Assembly: GCF_042655385.1 (NCBI RefSeq) | Contig: NZ_JBHSMA010000002.1 | Location: 923,997 to 987,996 of the forward strand | Length of the DNA stretch: 64,000 nt | Direction: 5' to 3' | Source: Larkinella bovis | GTDB lineage: Bacteria > Bacteroidota > Bacteroidia > Cytophagales > Spirosomataceae | Shown here: in pieces, positions 8,872-17,359 of the stretch | Position numbering within the stretch: position 1 is the first letter of the stretch | Layout of the letters: the number at the start of each line of letters is the position of its first letter | Translations under genes and position numbers: made by a program | The notes under the pieces: generated by a model | Databases searched by the model: none | Told to the model about the DNA's origin: nothing | What the model saw: the letters and a program-made list of their open reading frames with translations, nothing else

Positions 8872-10400
8872 GCTATTCATCCCTGAAGAGTAAAGAGTTA
8901 CTAAAAATAAAAACCCTGGGCGAACTGAAAGCCGCCGGTTATAAACCCAAGTCCATTAAACAGGAACTTCGCGACAACCTGATCGAGAAAATCAAGGCGA
9001 AGGAGGTTGTTTTTCCGGGCATCTGGGGCTACGAAGACACCGTCATTCCGGATGTGGAGCGGGCCATTCTGTCGATGCACCACATCAATTTGCTGGGTTT
9101 ACGGGGACAGGCCAAAACCCGGATTGCCCGGCTGATGGTCAATTTGCTGGACGAATACATCCCAGTGCTGGAAGGCTCCGAGTTGAACGACGATCCGCTG
9201 CAACCCCTCTCCCGGTTTGCGCACGACCAGATTGCCGGGAAAGGTGATGCCGCTCCGGTTACCTGGCTGCACCGTGACGATCGCTATACCGAGAAGCTGG
9301 CGACGCCCGATGTGTCGGTGGCCGACTTGATCGGCGATGTCGATCCGATCAAAGCCGCTACCCTGAAGTTGCCCTATTCCGACGAACGGACGATTCACTT
9401 CGGCCTGATTCCCCGGTCGCACCGCTGCATCTTCGTCATCAATGAGTTGCCGGATTTGCAGGCCCGGATTCAGGTGTCGCTGTTCAATATTTTGCAGGAA
9501 GGCGATATTCAGATTCGCGGTTTTAAACTGCGCCTGCCGCTCGATATTCAGTTTGTGTTTACGGCCAATCCGGAAGATTATACCAACCGGGGCAGCATCG
9601 TGACGCCCCTGAAAGACCGGATCGACAGCCAGATCGTGACGCACTATCCGAAGTCGCTGGCGGTGGGTAAAAAAATTACGCAGCAGGAAGCCATCGTCAA
9701 AACCGAGCAGAAAGGCATGGTGAAAACCAACGACCTGATTACCGACCTGATCGAGCAGGTGGCCCTGGAAGCCCGTGAAAGTGAGTATGTTGATGCTAAA
9801 AGTGGCGTCTCGGCGCGGTTGACTATTGCGGCCTTTGAAAACCTGCTGTCGGCGGCCGAACGCCGGGCGCTGTTGAATGCCGAAAAAGATACCTACGTCC
9901 GGATTTCGGACCTGTACGGCGTCATTCCGGCCATTTGTGGGAAAGTCGAACTGGTGTACGAAGGCGAAGTGGAAGGTCCGGTCATCGTGGCCCAGAACCT
10001 GATCGGAAAAGCCATTCGGACCCAGTTCCTGAACTACTTTCCGAACCCGGAAAAAGCCAAAAAACAGAAGGGCGGCAATCCTTACAAAAAAATAACCGAC
10101 TGGTTCGGCGACGGCAACGTCATCGAATTTCTGAATGACCTGCCCACCCGCGACTACGAAAACCGCCTGCGGGCCATCGACGGTCTGGACGATGTGGTGG
10201 ATTCGCTGCATCCGCGGCTGAGCCGCTCCGAAAAACTGTTCATGATGGAATTTGCCCTGCACGGGCTGGCCGAATATTCGCTGGTTGGCAAGAAAGCGAT
10301 GGACACCGGCCAGCAGTTTAAAGACCTGCTAGGCAGTATGTTCAGCCCCGGAAACTCCTTCGGGGAAGACGATGATGACGACGACGAAGACAGGTTTTGA
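8868..10400 (+). CDS. MoxR/magnesium-chelatase-like AAA+ ATPase
   Basis: This 510-residue AAA+ protein has a Walker A-like loop LLGLRGQAKTR at about residues 75-85, a Walker B-like stretch CIFVINELPDL, and a following helix QVSLFNILQEGDIQIRG typical of the BchI/MoxR branch. FVFTANPEDYTNRG is the sensor 1 region. The C-terminus is very acidic (GEDDDDDDEDRF). Such ATPases work with VWA proteins, here the gene at 7068, as hexameric remodelling machines. The two were presumably adjacent before the Doc module inserted. The ATG overlaps the stop of a possible 27-codon ORF. A hairpin terminator follows. Confidence 0.85.
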   Translation: MSYSSLKSKELLKIKTLGELKAAGYKPKSIKQELRDNLIEKIKAKEVVFPGIWGYEDTVIPDVERAILSMHHINLLGLRGQAKTRIARLMVNLLDEYIPVLEGSELNDDPLQPLSRFAHDQIAGKGDAAPVTWLHRDDRYTEKLATPDVSVADLIGDVDPIKAATLKLPYSDERTIHFGLIPRSHRCIFVINELPDLQARIQVSLFNILQEGDIQIRGFKLRLPLDIQFVFTANPEDYTNRGSIVTPLKDRIDSQIVTHYPKSLAVGKKITQQEAIVKTEQKGMVKTNDLITDLIEQVALEARESEYVDAKSGVSARLTIAAFENLLSAAERRALLNAEKDTYVRISDLYGVIPAICGKVELVYEGEVEGPVIVAQNLIGKAIRTQFLNYFPNPEKAKKQKGGNPYKKITDWFGDGNVIEFLNDLPTRDYENRLRAIDGLDDVVDSLHPRLSRSEKLFMMEFALHGLAEYSLVGKKAMDTGQQFKDLLGSMFSPGNSFGEDDDDDDEDRF

Positions 10401-10403
10401 GAG

Positions 10404-10506
10404 AGTTAAGAGTTATAAGTTAAGAATTAAGAGTTAAGAGTTGGCTTCGCAGGAATAGAATGCGTCAGCCAACTCATAACTCATAACTCTTAATTCTTAA
10501 CTCTTC
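10404..10506. repeat. Long AT-rich inverted repeat with TGACGC core (copy 2)
   Basis: The left arm (10404-10447) is built from GAGTTAAGAGTTATAAGTT-like units ending in AGTTGGCT. The right arm (10468-10506) mirrors it, beginning AGCCAACTCATAACTC. The centre holds GAATGCGTCAGCC (10458-10470), shared with other intergenic copies. Confidence 0.7.
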
Positions 10507-10541
10507 AAAAAAGGCAGTTCGCAGCGCGGGCTGCCTTTTTT
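10507..10541. terminator. Bidirectional terminator after the ATPase gene
   Basis: AAAAAAGGCAG (10507-10517) pairs with CTGCCTTTTTT (10531-10541), giving a stem flanked by A and T runs. A second, weaker hairpin AAACTACG/CGTAGTTT with a trailing T run lies at 10564-10594. Confidence 0.75.
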
Positions 10542-10621
10542 GTTGTCGTGAAATGCTACAGGGAAACTACGCAATTCGAAAATCACGTAGTTTTTCTCTA
10601 GTCACGCCATATCCAGCGATA

Positions 10622-10629
10622 TAATTTTG
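10622..10629 (+). promoter_or_regulatory. Candidate -7 element for the 10678 gene
   Basis: TAATTTTG matches TAnnTTTG and lies 48 bp upstream of the ATG at 10678. Confidence 0.5.
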
Positions 10630-10677
10630 CAGCATCAGTAACAACAAATACACATCTACTTAAGCGTCATCACCCCA

Positions 10678-11733
10678 ATGAAAGCATCCTTATTTACCGT
10701 CTGTCTGGTCGCCGTTGGTCTGCTGGCCGAAGCCCAGACTGCGAAGCCAAAAACCACGGCAGCCAGTAAGCCTGCCACGGCGACTGTCCAGAAGAAACCG
10801 GTGGCAGCAACCGCGCAGAAGAAAACCACGACGACGGCCAAACCAAAAACCACCGCGACGGCGGCTAAAAAACCGGCTCCGAAACCGGTCGTAGCCACAA
10901 CCCCCGCACCCGCCCCGACGGAAGTTGCTTCAACAACGGCCGTGGCTGAATCCGAACCGGTGCTGGCGCAGCAGTCGGTTGCCGAAACCAAACCGGTGGC
11001 GGAAGTAACCGAAAAAGAGTCAACGAAACAGCCTAAAAAAACAAAAGCTGAAAAAGCAGCCAAACCCGAAAAGGTGGCAAAAGTGAAACCGGAAAAACCG
11101 GCAAAGGAGAAAACCAAATCGTCATCTTCCGGAAGCGGTTTGTCGGTTGGGATTCGCGGAGGGGTTAACGCGTTGCTGAACGAATTTATCCCGACGGAAG
11201 ACCTGGAAGGGGCTACCGGACAATCCGAAACCGCCCCCGGTTTTACGGGTGGGGTCGTTATTAACTACGGCATCGGCAATGTTTTCTCTATTCAGCCGGA
11301 AATCCTGTACACACGTCGTTCCATGAAATTTGCGGGTGAAGAGGTGGGGCAAAAATATTCCCTGCAGGCATCGGTCAACACCGTGGAGGTGCCGCTTCTG
11401 CTGAAATTATCATTTGGTCGGAAAACCCGGTTTTTCATCAATGCAGGTCCGTATGCCGCCTATGCGCTGGACGCCCGTGTGAAGTTTGTCGTGGATGGCC
11501 AAACCATGGTGGACGAAACCCAGAAGCTGACGAAAGACGACGACCGGCTTGAATACGGTGTTACCGGTGGCCTGGGCGTATCGATTCCGGCGGGTCCCGG
11601 TTCGTTACTCATCGAAGGGCGCTACCACTACAGTTTGGGCACCGATGCCGACCCGAAACCAACCGATTATGTGAGCCAGCAGGTGGCTACGTTTTCCGTA
11701 GGGTATCTTTTCCCGCTCGGACGCAGACGATAA
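10678..11733 (+). CDS. Outer-membrane beta-barrel protein with long Lys/Ala/Pro linker
   Basis: The 351-residue protein has a signal peptide (MKASLFTVCLVAVGLLAEAQ), then about 125 residues dominated by Lys, Ala, Pro, Thr and Val in degenerate repeats (AKPKTTAASKPATATVQKKP), then a beta-barrel domain from about residue 150 (LSVGIRGGVNALLNEF ... YLFPLGRRR). The barrel resembles the PorT/OMP_b-brl family of Bacteroidetes. The basic, flexible linker would lie in the periplasm before the barrel and may bind peptidoglycan or another anionic polymer. That role is inference. It is probably transcribed alone and is followed by a perfect palindrome. Its function is unknown. Confidence 0.75.
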   Translation: MKASLFTVCLVAVGLLAEAQTAKPKTTAASKPATATVQKKPVAATAQKKTTTTAKPKTTATAAKKPAPKPVVATTPAPAPTEVASTTAVAESEPVLAQQSVAETKPVAEVTEKESTKQPKKTKAEKAAKPEKVAKVKPEKPAKEKTKSSSSGSGLSVGIRGGVNALLNEFIPTEDLEGATGQSETAPGFTGGVVINYGIGNVFSIQPEILYTRRSMKFAGEEVGQKYSLQASVNTVEVPLLLKLSFGRKTRFFINAGPYAAYALDARVKFVVDGQTMVDETQKLTKDDDRLEYGVTGGLGVSIPAGPGSLLIEGRYHYSLGTDADPKPTDYVSQQVATFSVGYLFPLGRRR

Positions 11734-11745
11734 ACTCCACGGCAT

Positions 11746-11773
11746 CTGCTGCGGTTTTCGAAAACCGCAGCAG
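11746..11773. terminator. 28-bp perfect palindrome between convergent genes
   Basis: CTGCTGCGGTTTTC (11746-11759) is followed at once by its reverse complement GAAAACCGCAGCAG (11760-11773). The hairpin has a 9-bp GC-rich stem with an AT-rich tip. It lies between convergent genes and likely ends transcription from both sides, though no T run follows. Confidence 0.55.
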
Positions 11774-11789
11774 GCGGAAACCGGACCGG

Positions 11790-12110
11790 TTACTCAATCA
11801 CGACCGCCGTTCCGTTGGCGCTGACCATCAGCAGCCCGCCGTTTCCACCGATTGTTTGATAATCCAGATCGACGCCAATGATGGCATTGGCACCCAGCCG
11901 CTGGGCCTGCTCGATCATTTCTTTCATGGCAATGCTTTTGGCTTCGCGCAATGCCTGTTCATACGCGGAGGATCGGCCGCCCTTGATGTCGCGTACGGTT
12001 GCAAAGAAGTCCTTGATAAGATTGGAACCAATAATGGCTTCCCCGTTGGCCAGACCGAGGTATTTAGTGACCCGTTTGCCTTCGATGGATGAAGTAGTTG
12101 TTACCAGCAT
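11790..12110 (-). CDS. YbjQ family (UPF0145) protein
   Basis: I choose the ATG at 12110 (MLVTTTSSIEGKRVTKYLG), giving 106 residues, because that is where the family's conserved region begins; an upstream in-frame ATG adds 20 unlike residues and would place the start ahead of the promoter element. Conserved segments include GEAIIGSNLIKDFFATVRDIKGGRS, YEQAL and RLGANAIIGVDLDYQTIG. YbjQ-like proteins are small, probably oligomeric cytoplasmic proteins once described as putative heavy-metal-binding; their actual role is unknown. It stands alone on the minus strand. Confidence 0.85.
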   Translation of the reverse strand: MLVTTTSSIEGKRVTKYLGLANGEAIIGSNLIKDFFATVRDIKGGRSSAYEQALREAKSIAMKEMIEQAQRLGANAIIGVDLDYQTIGGNGGLLMVSANGTAVVIE

Positions 12111-12167
12111 AAGTTGATCTGAGTGTAACCGCCTGATGACTCCTGATTTTGAGATGACGCGGTAAGC

Positions 12168-12175
12168 CAAAATTA
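12168..12175 (-). promoter_or_regulatory. Candidate -7 element for the ybjQ-like gene
   Basis: Reads TAATTTTG on the minus strand (TAnnTTTG), 57 bp upstream of the chosen ATG, which supports that start over the longer reading frame. Confidence 0.5.
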
Positions 12176-12478
12176 AATACCGGGAGTAAACGGTTTTACA
12201 GAGTTACACAGAAGATAATTTTTTAAGTATGGGGTATTTGTTTTCCCGTACAGGCGGTAATCGGTAACAGTGGGTTAAGAGAGCGAAACCGCCTATCCGG
12301 TTTTTGCATTGCCCGTGAACGAAACGAAGTACCAAACCGTACAAACATTTCATCCCGCGGATGTAACTGTTGAAACCTAAAGATACTCATTTCATAAGAA
12401 AGCCACTGGCTGACCGCACCAATTTTGCTCAATTTTGAATCACAAACCAATTTTTTAAACAAATAACAAAAAACACCC
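12176..12478. other. 303-bp gap, no gene seen
   Basis: This divergent intergenic stretch separates the ybjQ-like gene and the lipocalin-like lipoprotein gene. It probably holds both promoters. I see no RNA gene, no repeat and no convincing small ORF in it. Confidence 0.5.
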
Positions 12479-13030
12479 ATGAAAACAACAACACTTTTGA
12501 ACCGCATTAACTTTCGTTTTAACTGGTCGCTGGCACTGTTAGTAGCCCTGCCGCTGTGGTTTGCCAGCTGTAGCAAAGACAAAGACGCCGATGGCAACCC
12601 GGATGTGAAACCGAATTCAGTAGAGGGAAGCTGGAAAATTTCGGGTATGAAACTCAATGTGCAGGTCGATCTGGGGAATGGGACGAAAACAAATGACTTT
12701 TTCGTGATGATGAAAGCGATTCCCGGTTTCGACGGCGATGCGCTGATTGCCTGTCTGACGGATACCAAGATGACGTTCAACGGAAATGGTACGATTACGG
12801 GAACACCCTCGCCAAAGTGCAATTTTGATGGCGCTGATGATTATAATCCGATCGAAGACAAATCAACCTGGAAAGTAGACGGAAATAAGCTGACGATTAC
12901 CAGCGGAGGGGTTCCGGAAGTTTACGATCTGGTGATCGACGGAAACACCATGAAACTGTCATCCCCCATCGAAGATATGAATGATGACGGTAAAGAAGAC
13001 ATTATGACGATGGAGTTGAAGAAAGCATAA
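12479..13030 (+). CDS. Lipocalin-like lipoprotein
   Basis: The 183-residue product has a lipoprotein signal peptide whose hydrophobic core ends at the lipobox WFASC, followed by SKDKDADGNPD, a charged tether. From about residue 48 it reads as a lipocalin-like small beta-barrel: VEGSWKISGMKL, MTFNGNGTITG and STWKVDGNKLTITSGG, the usual pattern of Bacteroidetes lipocalin-like proteins. It should be anchored in the outer or inner membrane facing the periplasm. The ligand is unknown. It is flanked by a 303-bp gap upstream and a clear terminator downstream, so it is monocistronic. Confidence 0.75.
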   Translation: MKTTTLLNRINFRFNWSLALLVALPLWFASCSKDKDADGNPDVKPNSVEGSWKISGMKLNVQVDLGNGTKTNDFFVMMKAIPGFDGDALIACLTDTKMTFNGNGTITGTPSPKCNFDGADDYNPIEDKSTWKVDGNKLTITSGGVPEVYDLVIDGNTMKLSSPIEDMNDDGKEDIMTMELKKA

Positions 13031-13049
13031 ATAAACTCAGTTGTTAGAA

Positions 13050-13086
13050 CAAAACCGCCTGCCGAGTCATCGATGGGCGGTTTTTG
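13050..13086 (+). terminator. Terminator after the lipocalin-like gene
   Basis: AAAACCGCC (13051-13059) pairs with GGCGGTTTT (13076-13084), followed by further T. Confidence 0.75.
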
Positions 13087-13196
13087 CTATAAACTGACTA
13101 AATCAGGTGTAGTGGTCCTATAGATGCGCTGCAGATGATACTTATCAAAAACTTGACTTATCTTAAGGATAGAGCTCGTTCAACAAGCTATTTTTT

Positions 13197-13240
13197 ATTC
13201 CCCAAACCTCTCCATATTGATTGAGAGGAGTTTGGGGAAT
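13197..13240. repeat. Isolated long hairpin in a 500-bp gap
   Basis: ATTCCCCAAACCTCTC (13197-13212) is mirrored by GAGAGGAGTTTGGGGAAT (13223-13240), with two unpaired bases in the right arm. The surrounding gap (13087-13526) holds no convincing gene. The hairpin is flanked by T on the left and A on the right, so it is not a normal intrinsic terminator in either direction. It is unlike the TGACGC-core repeats. Confidence 0.6.
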
Positions 13241-13526
13241 AAAATTGATGATAACTTAAAGTTACAGTATTGTACTTTTTAAATATTCTCAAAACCGGCA
13301 AACTGTAGCGAATGTTGTGAACCTTCACACCCCCAGCAATGTCGCAAAGTAGCTGTCAGTATGGGAATTTTCAGGGGCAAAAGAATTTCAATTTAGCAGC
13401 CTGTCAGCCGATTTTGCATTTTGAAGTGAAACGAAGAGGACTTGGGGCCGCATTCTGCTCAGGACTCAATTGTAATAAACTTGACTGGCTCTGAAAATGG
13501 GTTGGCTGTTTTTGAATATAACCAGG

Positions 13527-14204
13527 TTAGAGAATGCAATCCGCCAGCGTCCTCACATACGTGTCCACGTACGAATCCATGTCCCGGCTGCGGTATTGGA
13601 GGATGTAGCGCGGGTGGTCGAGGGTGACAATCCGGCCGAAAAAACCGTGTTGCTGGTTGAGTTTTTGCAAGAACGCTTCGTTTTTGCGGCCCAGACAAAC
13701 CGCCACATTCCGGTTGCAGCCAAACGTAAGCTGTTGCCGGACCGCTGAAACAATGTCCGGCCAGAGGGTGGCGGTGGTGGCTTTGTCGTCGTAAAAATTG
13801 TAATTCTTCCCGCCTTTTACCAGCGCCAGCGGAAAAAGGGAGGTGAGGAAAAACCGCCCGTAAAAGGCTTCGGCACCCCCAAACGCTTCGACAATCTGGT
13901 ACACAAATCGGCTTGACAGCTCCGGCGTGGGCGGCAGGTTGTTGTCGATACCGCAGTATTTTTGCAGGTTCTGGGGCGTTGTAAACGAGATGCCGGTGAC
14001 GCCCGCGCCAAACCGGCCGGGGTTGATGCCCAGGATGTAAACCCGGGGCGTTGGATCGGCAAAAAAGCGGGAATAAAACGCCCGGACGATGGCCTGCACG
14101 TCCGGCTGACGATACGGATTCAGCGCACTGACACCCGGCGGCAGGCTGGTCGGTTCGCTCAGGTTCAGGTAATACGGAATGGCGCGGTCGGCGAAAGTTT
14201 CCAC
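13527..14204 (-). CDS. SMUG2-type uracil-DNA glycosylase family protein
   Basis: The 225-residue protein belongs to the uracil-DNA glycosylase superfamily, in the SMUG2-like branch that is common in Bacteroidetes. The key motif ILGINPGRFGAGVTGISF is at about residues 57-74, and the C-terminal motif DHPRYILQYR carries the histidine of the DNA-intercalating loop. Such enzymes remove damaged or deaminated bases, leaving an abasic site. The start is an ATG at 14204; a 101-bp gap separates it from the beta-lactamase gene upstream on the same strand. The exact substrate cannot be read from the sequence. Confidence 0.85.
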   Translation of the reverse strand: METFADRAIPYYLNLSEPTSLPPGVSALNPYRQPDVQAIVRAFYSRFFADPTPRVYILGINPGRFGAGVTGISFTTPQNLQKYCGIDNNLPPTPELSSRFVYQIVEAFGGAEAFYGRFFLTSLFPLALVKGGKNYNFYDDKATTATLWPDIVSAVRQQLTFGCNRNVAVCLGRKNEAFLQKLNQQHGFFGRIVTLDHPRYILQYRSRDMDSYVDTYVRTLADCIL

Positions 14205-14305
14205 AATGATGCCGTTGCTAGGTGGATCTGGAATGGTCCGGGTTGTTAGCAGCCGTCTGGCTGTACACTAGAAACTAAAAATCACACCGCTGGTTTGAAA
14301 CGGAG

Positions 14306-15124
14306 TTACTGATACTGGTTATAACAAATCCGGGCAATGTCGCCAATGATCCGTTCGGCCTCCGGGGTGGTGGTTCCCTGCACAAAAACCGCTAACAGAA
14401 ACGGCTTGGTCACGTAAAAAAGGCCGACATCACCCCGCACGTACGTCAGTTCGCCGGTTTTGTGCGCAATAATGGCTGATTTGGGTAAAAAACGCCGAAA
14501 TGTGGTGGTATCCTGATTGGCTTTTAAAATGTCGATCATCTGGGCGCAAAGCGCCGGCGTCGCCACGTCGTTCCGGTAAATCTTCTTCAATAAAAGATTC
14601 ATTTCGCGGGCGGTCACCCGGTTTTCGCGCCCTTGTCTAGCCGCCAGCGTATCCATCATGACCCGGTTTAAGCGGCTTTCGGTCAGGCCCAGGTTCCGCA
14701 TACGCTGGTTGATGGCATCCATGCCCAACGCCCGAATCAGGATGTTGGTGGCCGTATTGTCGCTATGGGTCATCATCAGCGTCAGCACCTCGCGGTAGGT
14801 GAGTTGGCTTTGGGCGGGGTAGGTCTGCAAAACGCCGGAACCACCGGTTTTTTCGGCTTCCTGCAACACATGAATTTGCGCCAGATCGAACCGGTTGGCC
14901 TTTACCTGCTCCATGGTTTCGATCATGATCGGGATTTTGATGACGCTGGCCGAGGGCGTTACTTCGTCGGCCAGGTGGTCGAAACGGGAACCATCCGTCA
15001 GCGATTCCAGGGCTACGTGGACGCGCGCCGGGGCAGGTACTTTTTGCAGGTAAGCGGTCAGTTGTTCAGGAAGTGTCTGGGCGGTTGCCAAAGTGGGTAG
15101 AAGCAGAAAAAGGAGCCGTTTCAT
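14306..15124 (-). CDS. Class A beta-lactamase family serine hydrolase
   Basis: The 272-residue protein has a short signal peptide (MKRLLFLLLPTLATAQ). It shows the class A active-site elements: SVIK (Ser60, Lys63), SDN at 121-123, and HKTGEL (Lys222-Gly224). In the omega-loop region, E167 in RENRVTAREMN is the likely general base, though the usual ExxxN pattern is not met, since Thr rather than Asn lies four residues on. It acts in the periplasm. It may hydrolyse beta-lactams or be a divergent penicillin-binding hydrolase; sequence alone does not decide. Its ATG overlaps the stop of the upstream 2-hydroxyacid dehydrogenase gene by 4 bp, showing coupling. Confidence 0.85.
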   Translation of the reverse strand: MKRLLFLLLPTLATAQTLPEQLTAYLQKVPAPARVHVALESLTDGSRFDHLADEVTPSASVIKIPIMIETMEQVKANRFDLAQIHVLQEAEKTGGSGVLQTYPAQSQLTYREVLTLMMTHSDNTATNILIRALGMDAINQRMRNLGLTESRLNRVMMDTLAARQGRENRVTAREMNLLLKKIYRNDVATPALCAQMIDILKANQDTTTFRRFLPKSAIIAHKTGELTYVRGDVGLFYVTKPFLLAVFVQGTTTPEAERIIGDIARICYNQYQ

Positions 15125-16062
15125 CGTAACGCTTTCAGTTGGCGAACCAGCACTTCATTGATCCGGACGTAGCTTTCGTGCGTCCACCCCGCCACGTGGG
15201 GGGTCAGCAACACCTTGTCCGAATGCCGAAGATAGTCAAAAGCGGCCTGTTGATCGGGGGTCAGCTTCGCTAATTTTTCGTTTTCCAGTACATCCAGACA
15301 GGCCCCGCGCACCTTACCGCTTTCCAGTCCGCGGACCAGGGCCGAGAGCGACACCACTTCGCCCCGGGCAATGTTAATCAGGTAAAACGGTTTTTCGAAC
15401 CGGGTAATGAAGGCATCGTCGATCATCATCCGGGTTTCTGCCGTGAGCGGAATGTGCAGACTCAGCACGTCAGCCTCTTCCATGATTTGTTCCAGTTCTG
15501 CTTCCTGGGCGTAGGCTCCACCGTAGTGGGTCAGGTATTTATCGTAACACAATACCCGGCAGCCAAAACCGCTGAGCCGCCGGGCGGTGGCGTGCCCGTT
15601 GTTCCCAAAACCGACAATCCCGACCGTCAGGCTACCGAGTTCGTAGCCTCGGTTTCCTTCGCGGTCCCAGAGGCCCTGCCGTACCTCGCGATCGGCTTTG
15701 GCAAGGTTGGCCAGGAGGCCCAGCAGCATCCCAACCGTATGTTCGGCCACGGCGTCGCGGTTGCCTTCGCCCGCGTGGAAAACCCGGATGTTGCGGGCTT
15801 CGGTGATGCCGAGATCGATCAGGTCCAGGCCCGCACCGGCGCGTCCGATAAACTGCAGGCGGTGGGCGGCTGCTAACACTTCCGCATCGACGGTTGTTTT
15901 ACTCCGGATCACCAGACCGTCGTAGTCGCCGATTTGCTGAATTAAGTCGGTGCGTGAAATTTTGGGGTCATACCGGTAACGAAATCCTGCCTGATCGAGC
16001 ATCGAAAACAGGGAAGGATGCATCTCGTCGGCAATCAGGATTATGGGTTGTATCTGGGACAT
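15121..16062 (-). CDS. D-2-hydroxyacid dehydrogenase, phosphoglycerate dehydrogenase-like
   Basis: I choose the ATG at 16062 (MSQIQPIILIADEMHPSL), giving 313 residues; an ATG 10 codons upstream is also in frame. The NAD-binding loop GIVGFGNNGHA lies at about 148-158, with the catalytic triad expected for the family: Arg233 in NIARGE, Glu260 and His289 in TPHVAGW. The protein resembles 3-phosphoglycerate dehydrogenase without a C-terminal ACT domain, so it could take part in serine synthesis or act on another 2-hydroxyacid. Its stop overlaps the start of the beta-lactamase gene, an unexpected metabolic partner. The reaction class is firm but the substrate is not. Confidence 0.85.
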   Translation of the reverse strand: MSQIQPIILIADEMHPSLFSMLDQAGFRYRYDPKISRTDLIQQIGDYDGLVIRSKTTVDAEVLAAAHRLQFIGRAGAGLDLIDLGITEARNIRVFHAGEGNRDAVAEHTVGMLLGLLANLAKADREVRQGLWDREGNRGYELGSLTVGIVGFGNNGHATARRLSGFGCRVLCYDKYLTHYGGAYAQEAELEQIMEEADVLSLHIPLTAETRMMIDDAFITRFEKPFYLINIARGEVVSLSALVRGLESGKVRGACLDVLENEKLAKLTPDQQAAFDYLRHSDKVLLTPHVAGWTHESYVRINEVLVRQLKALR

Positions 16063-16104
16063 CCGTAGGGATTTTGTAACTTGCGGAATCATTCTTAACT
16101 AACG

Positions 16105-16180
16105 ATGAATAATGAACAATGAAAAATAACGTTTCTGGGTTCCAGTACGATTAAAACTTCATTGTTCTACTCATTTGAAA
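16105..16180. repeat. Imperfect inverted repeat in a divergent promoter gap
   Basis: AATGAACAATGAA (around 16109-16121) faces TTCATTGTTCTACTCATT (around 16158-16175). It resembles the AT-rich arms of the larger intergenic repeats but lacks the TGACGC core. Confidence 0.4.
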
Positions 16181-16201
16181 AAGGCGAAACTACTAACTTA
16201 A

Positions 16202-17353
16202 ATGGAACCGCGCCAATCGGAGAAGCAGCACGAACGTCAACCGGAACCCCAACCGCGTCGGCCCGTCATTGGGATCACGCTCGGTGATTATAATGGCATT
16301 GGGCCCGAAGTTATCCTGAAGTCCCTGCAACACAATCGGTTGCAGAAAATTTGTACACCGGTTATCTACGGTTCCATGAAGGTGCTGAACCGGTACAGGA
16401 ACATGTTGCAGCAGGGTGGTTTATCGCTCAAAGACTGGAACCTGAACGGAATTCAGCACGTCGGACAAGCCAACCCGAAGTTTACCAACGTCATTACCTG
16501 CTGGAATGAGCAGGGTGGGGGCGACCGGCAGAATCAGGAGGTGCAGCCGGGCAAAGTGACGCCCGAAGCCGGGCAGGCCGCGCTGGCGTGTTTGCAGCGG
16601 GCCACCGAAGACCTCAAAGCCGGGCATCTGGACGCGATTGTAACGGCACCGATCAATAAACACAACATCCAGACGGAAACCTTTACCTTTCCGGGCCATA
16701 CCGAATATTTTGCCGAAGCCTTCGGGGTGAAAGAGAACCTGATGTTTCTGGTGAGTGAAACCCTGCGGGTGGGGGTTGTAACGGGTCACATTCCGGTGGG
16801 ACGCGTCCGGTCGAATATCACCAAGGACAAAGTTTTGCAGAAGCTGCAATTGATGCAGCAGTCGTTGCGGGGTGATTTCGGGATTCGGAAACCGCGCATT
16901 GCGGTGTTGGGTCTGAATCCGCACGCGGGGGAAGAAGGCTTGCTGGGCAATGAAGAACAGGAAATTCTGAAACCGCTGATTCAGGAACTGCGCAACAAGG
17001 GCCAGTTGATTTACGGACCGTTTGCCGCCGACGGTTTTTTCGGCACCCGTTCCTACCGCAAGTACGATGCGGTGCTGGCGATGTACCACGATCAGGGATT
17101 GATTCCGTTCAAAACCATCGCGTTTGACGAAGGTGTCAATTTTACGGCCGGAATGCCGTTCGTCCGGACGTCGCCCGACCACGGGACGGCCTACGATATC
17201 GCCGGGAAAAATCAGGCCGACGAAACGTCGATGACGCAGGCCATTTACGTCGCCTGCGATGTGGCTAAGTACCGGAAGGAAATGGCGGAAATTGAGAAAA
17301 ATGCCCTGAGTAAGAAAACAATCAGTGGAAAAATAAGTGAGCAGTCTGCTTAA
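16202..17353 (+). CDS. pdxA: 4-hydroxythreonine-4-phosphate dehydrogenase
   Basis: The 383-residue enzyme oxidises 4-phosphohydroxy-L-threonine in the DXP-dependent route to pyridoxal phosphate. Recognisable segments are GITLGDYNGIGPEVILK near the N-terminus, TAPINKHNIQTETFTFPGHTEYFAE with a metal-binding histidine, and MYHDQGLIPFKTIAFDEGVNFTAG with the second conserved histidine. The ATG at 16202 gives about 20 extra polar residues (EPRQSEKQHERQPEPQPRR) before the conserved start; these may be a disordered tail or mean that the real start lies slightly inside. yicC starts 6 bp after its stop, so the two form an operon. Confidence 0.93.
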   Translation: MEPRQSEKQHERQPEPQPRRPVIGITLGDYNGIGPEVILKSLQHNRLQKICTPVIYGSMKVLNRYRNMLQQGGLSLKDWNLNGIQHVGQANPKFTNVITCWNEQGGGDRQNQEVQPGKVTPEAGQAALACLQRATEDLKAGHLDAIVTAPINKHNIQTETFTFPGHTEYFAEAFGVKENLMFLVSETLRVGVVTGHIPVGRVRSNITKDKVLQKLQLMQQSLRGDFGIRKPRIAVLGLNPHAGEEGLLGNEEQEILKPLIQELRNKGQLIYGPFAADGFFGTRSYRKYDAVLAMYHDQGLIPFKTIAFDEGVNFTAGMPFVRTSPDHGTAYDIAGKNQADETSMTQAIYVACDVAKYRKEMAEIEKNALSKKTISGKISEQSA

Positions 17354-17359
17354 CACACT

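Noticed and set aside
9099..10262. 387-codon minus-strand frame
   Set aside because: It is antisense to the AAA+ ATPase gene, whose motifs are clear; the translation has no recognisable pattern.
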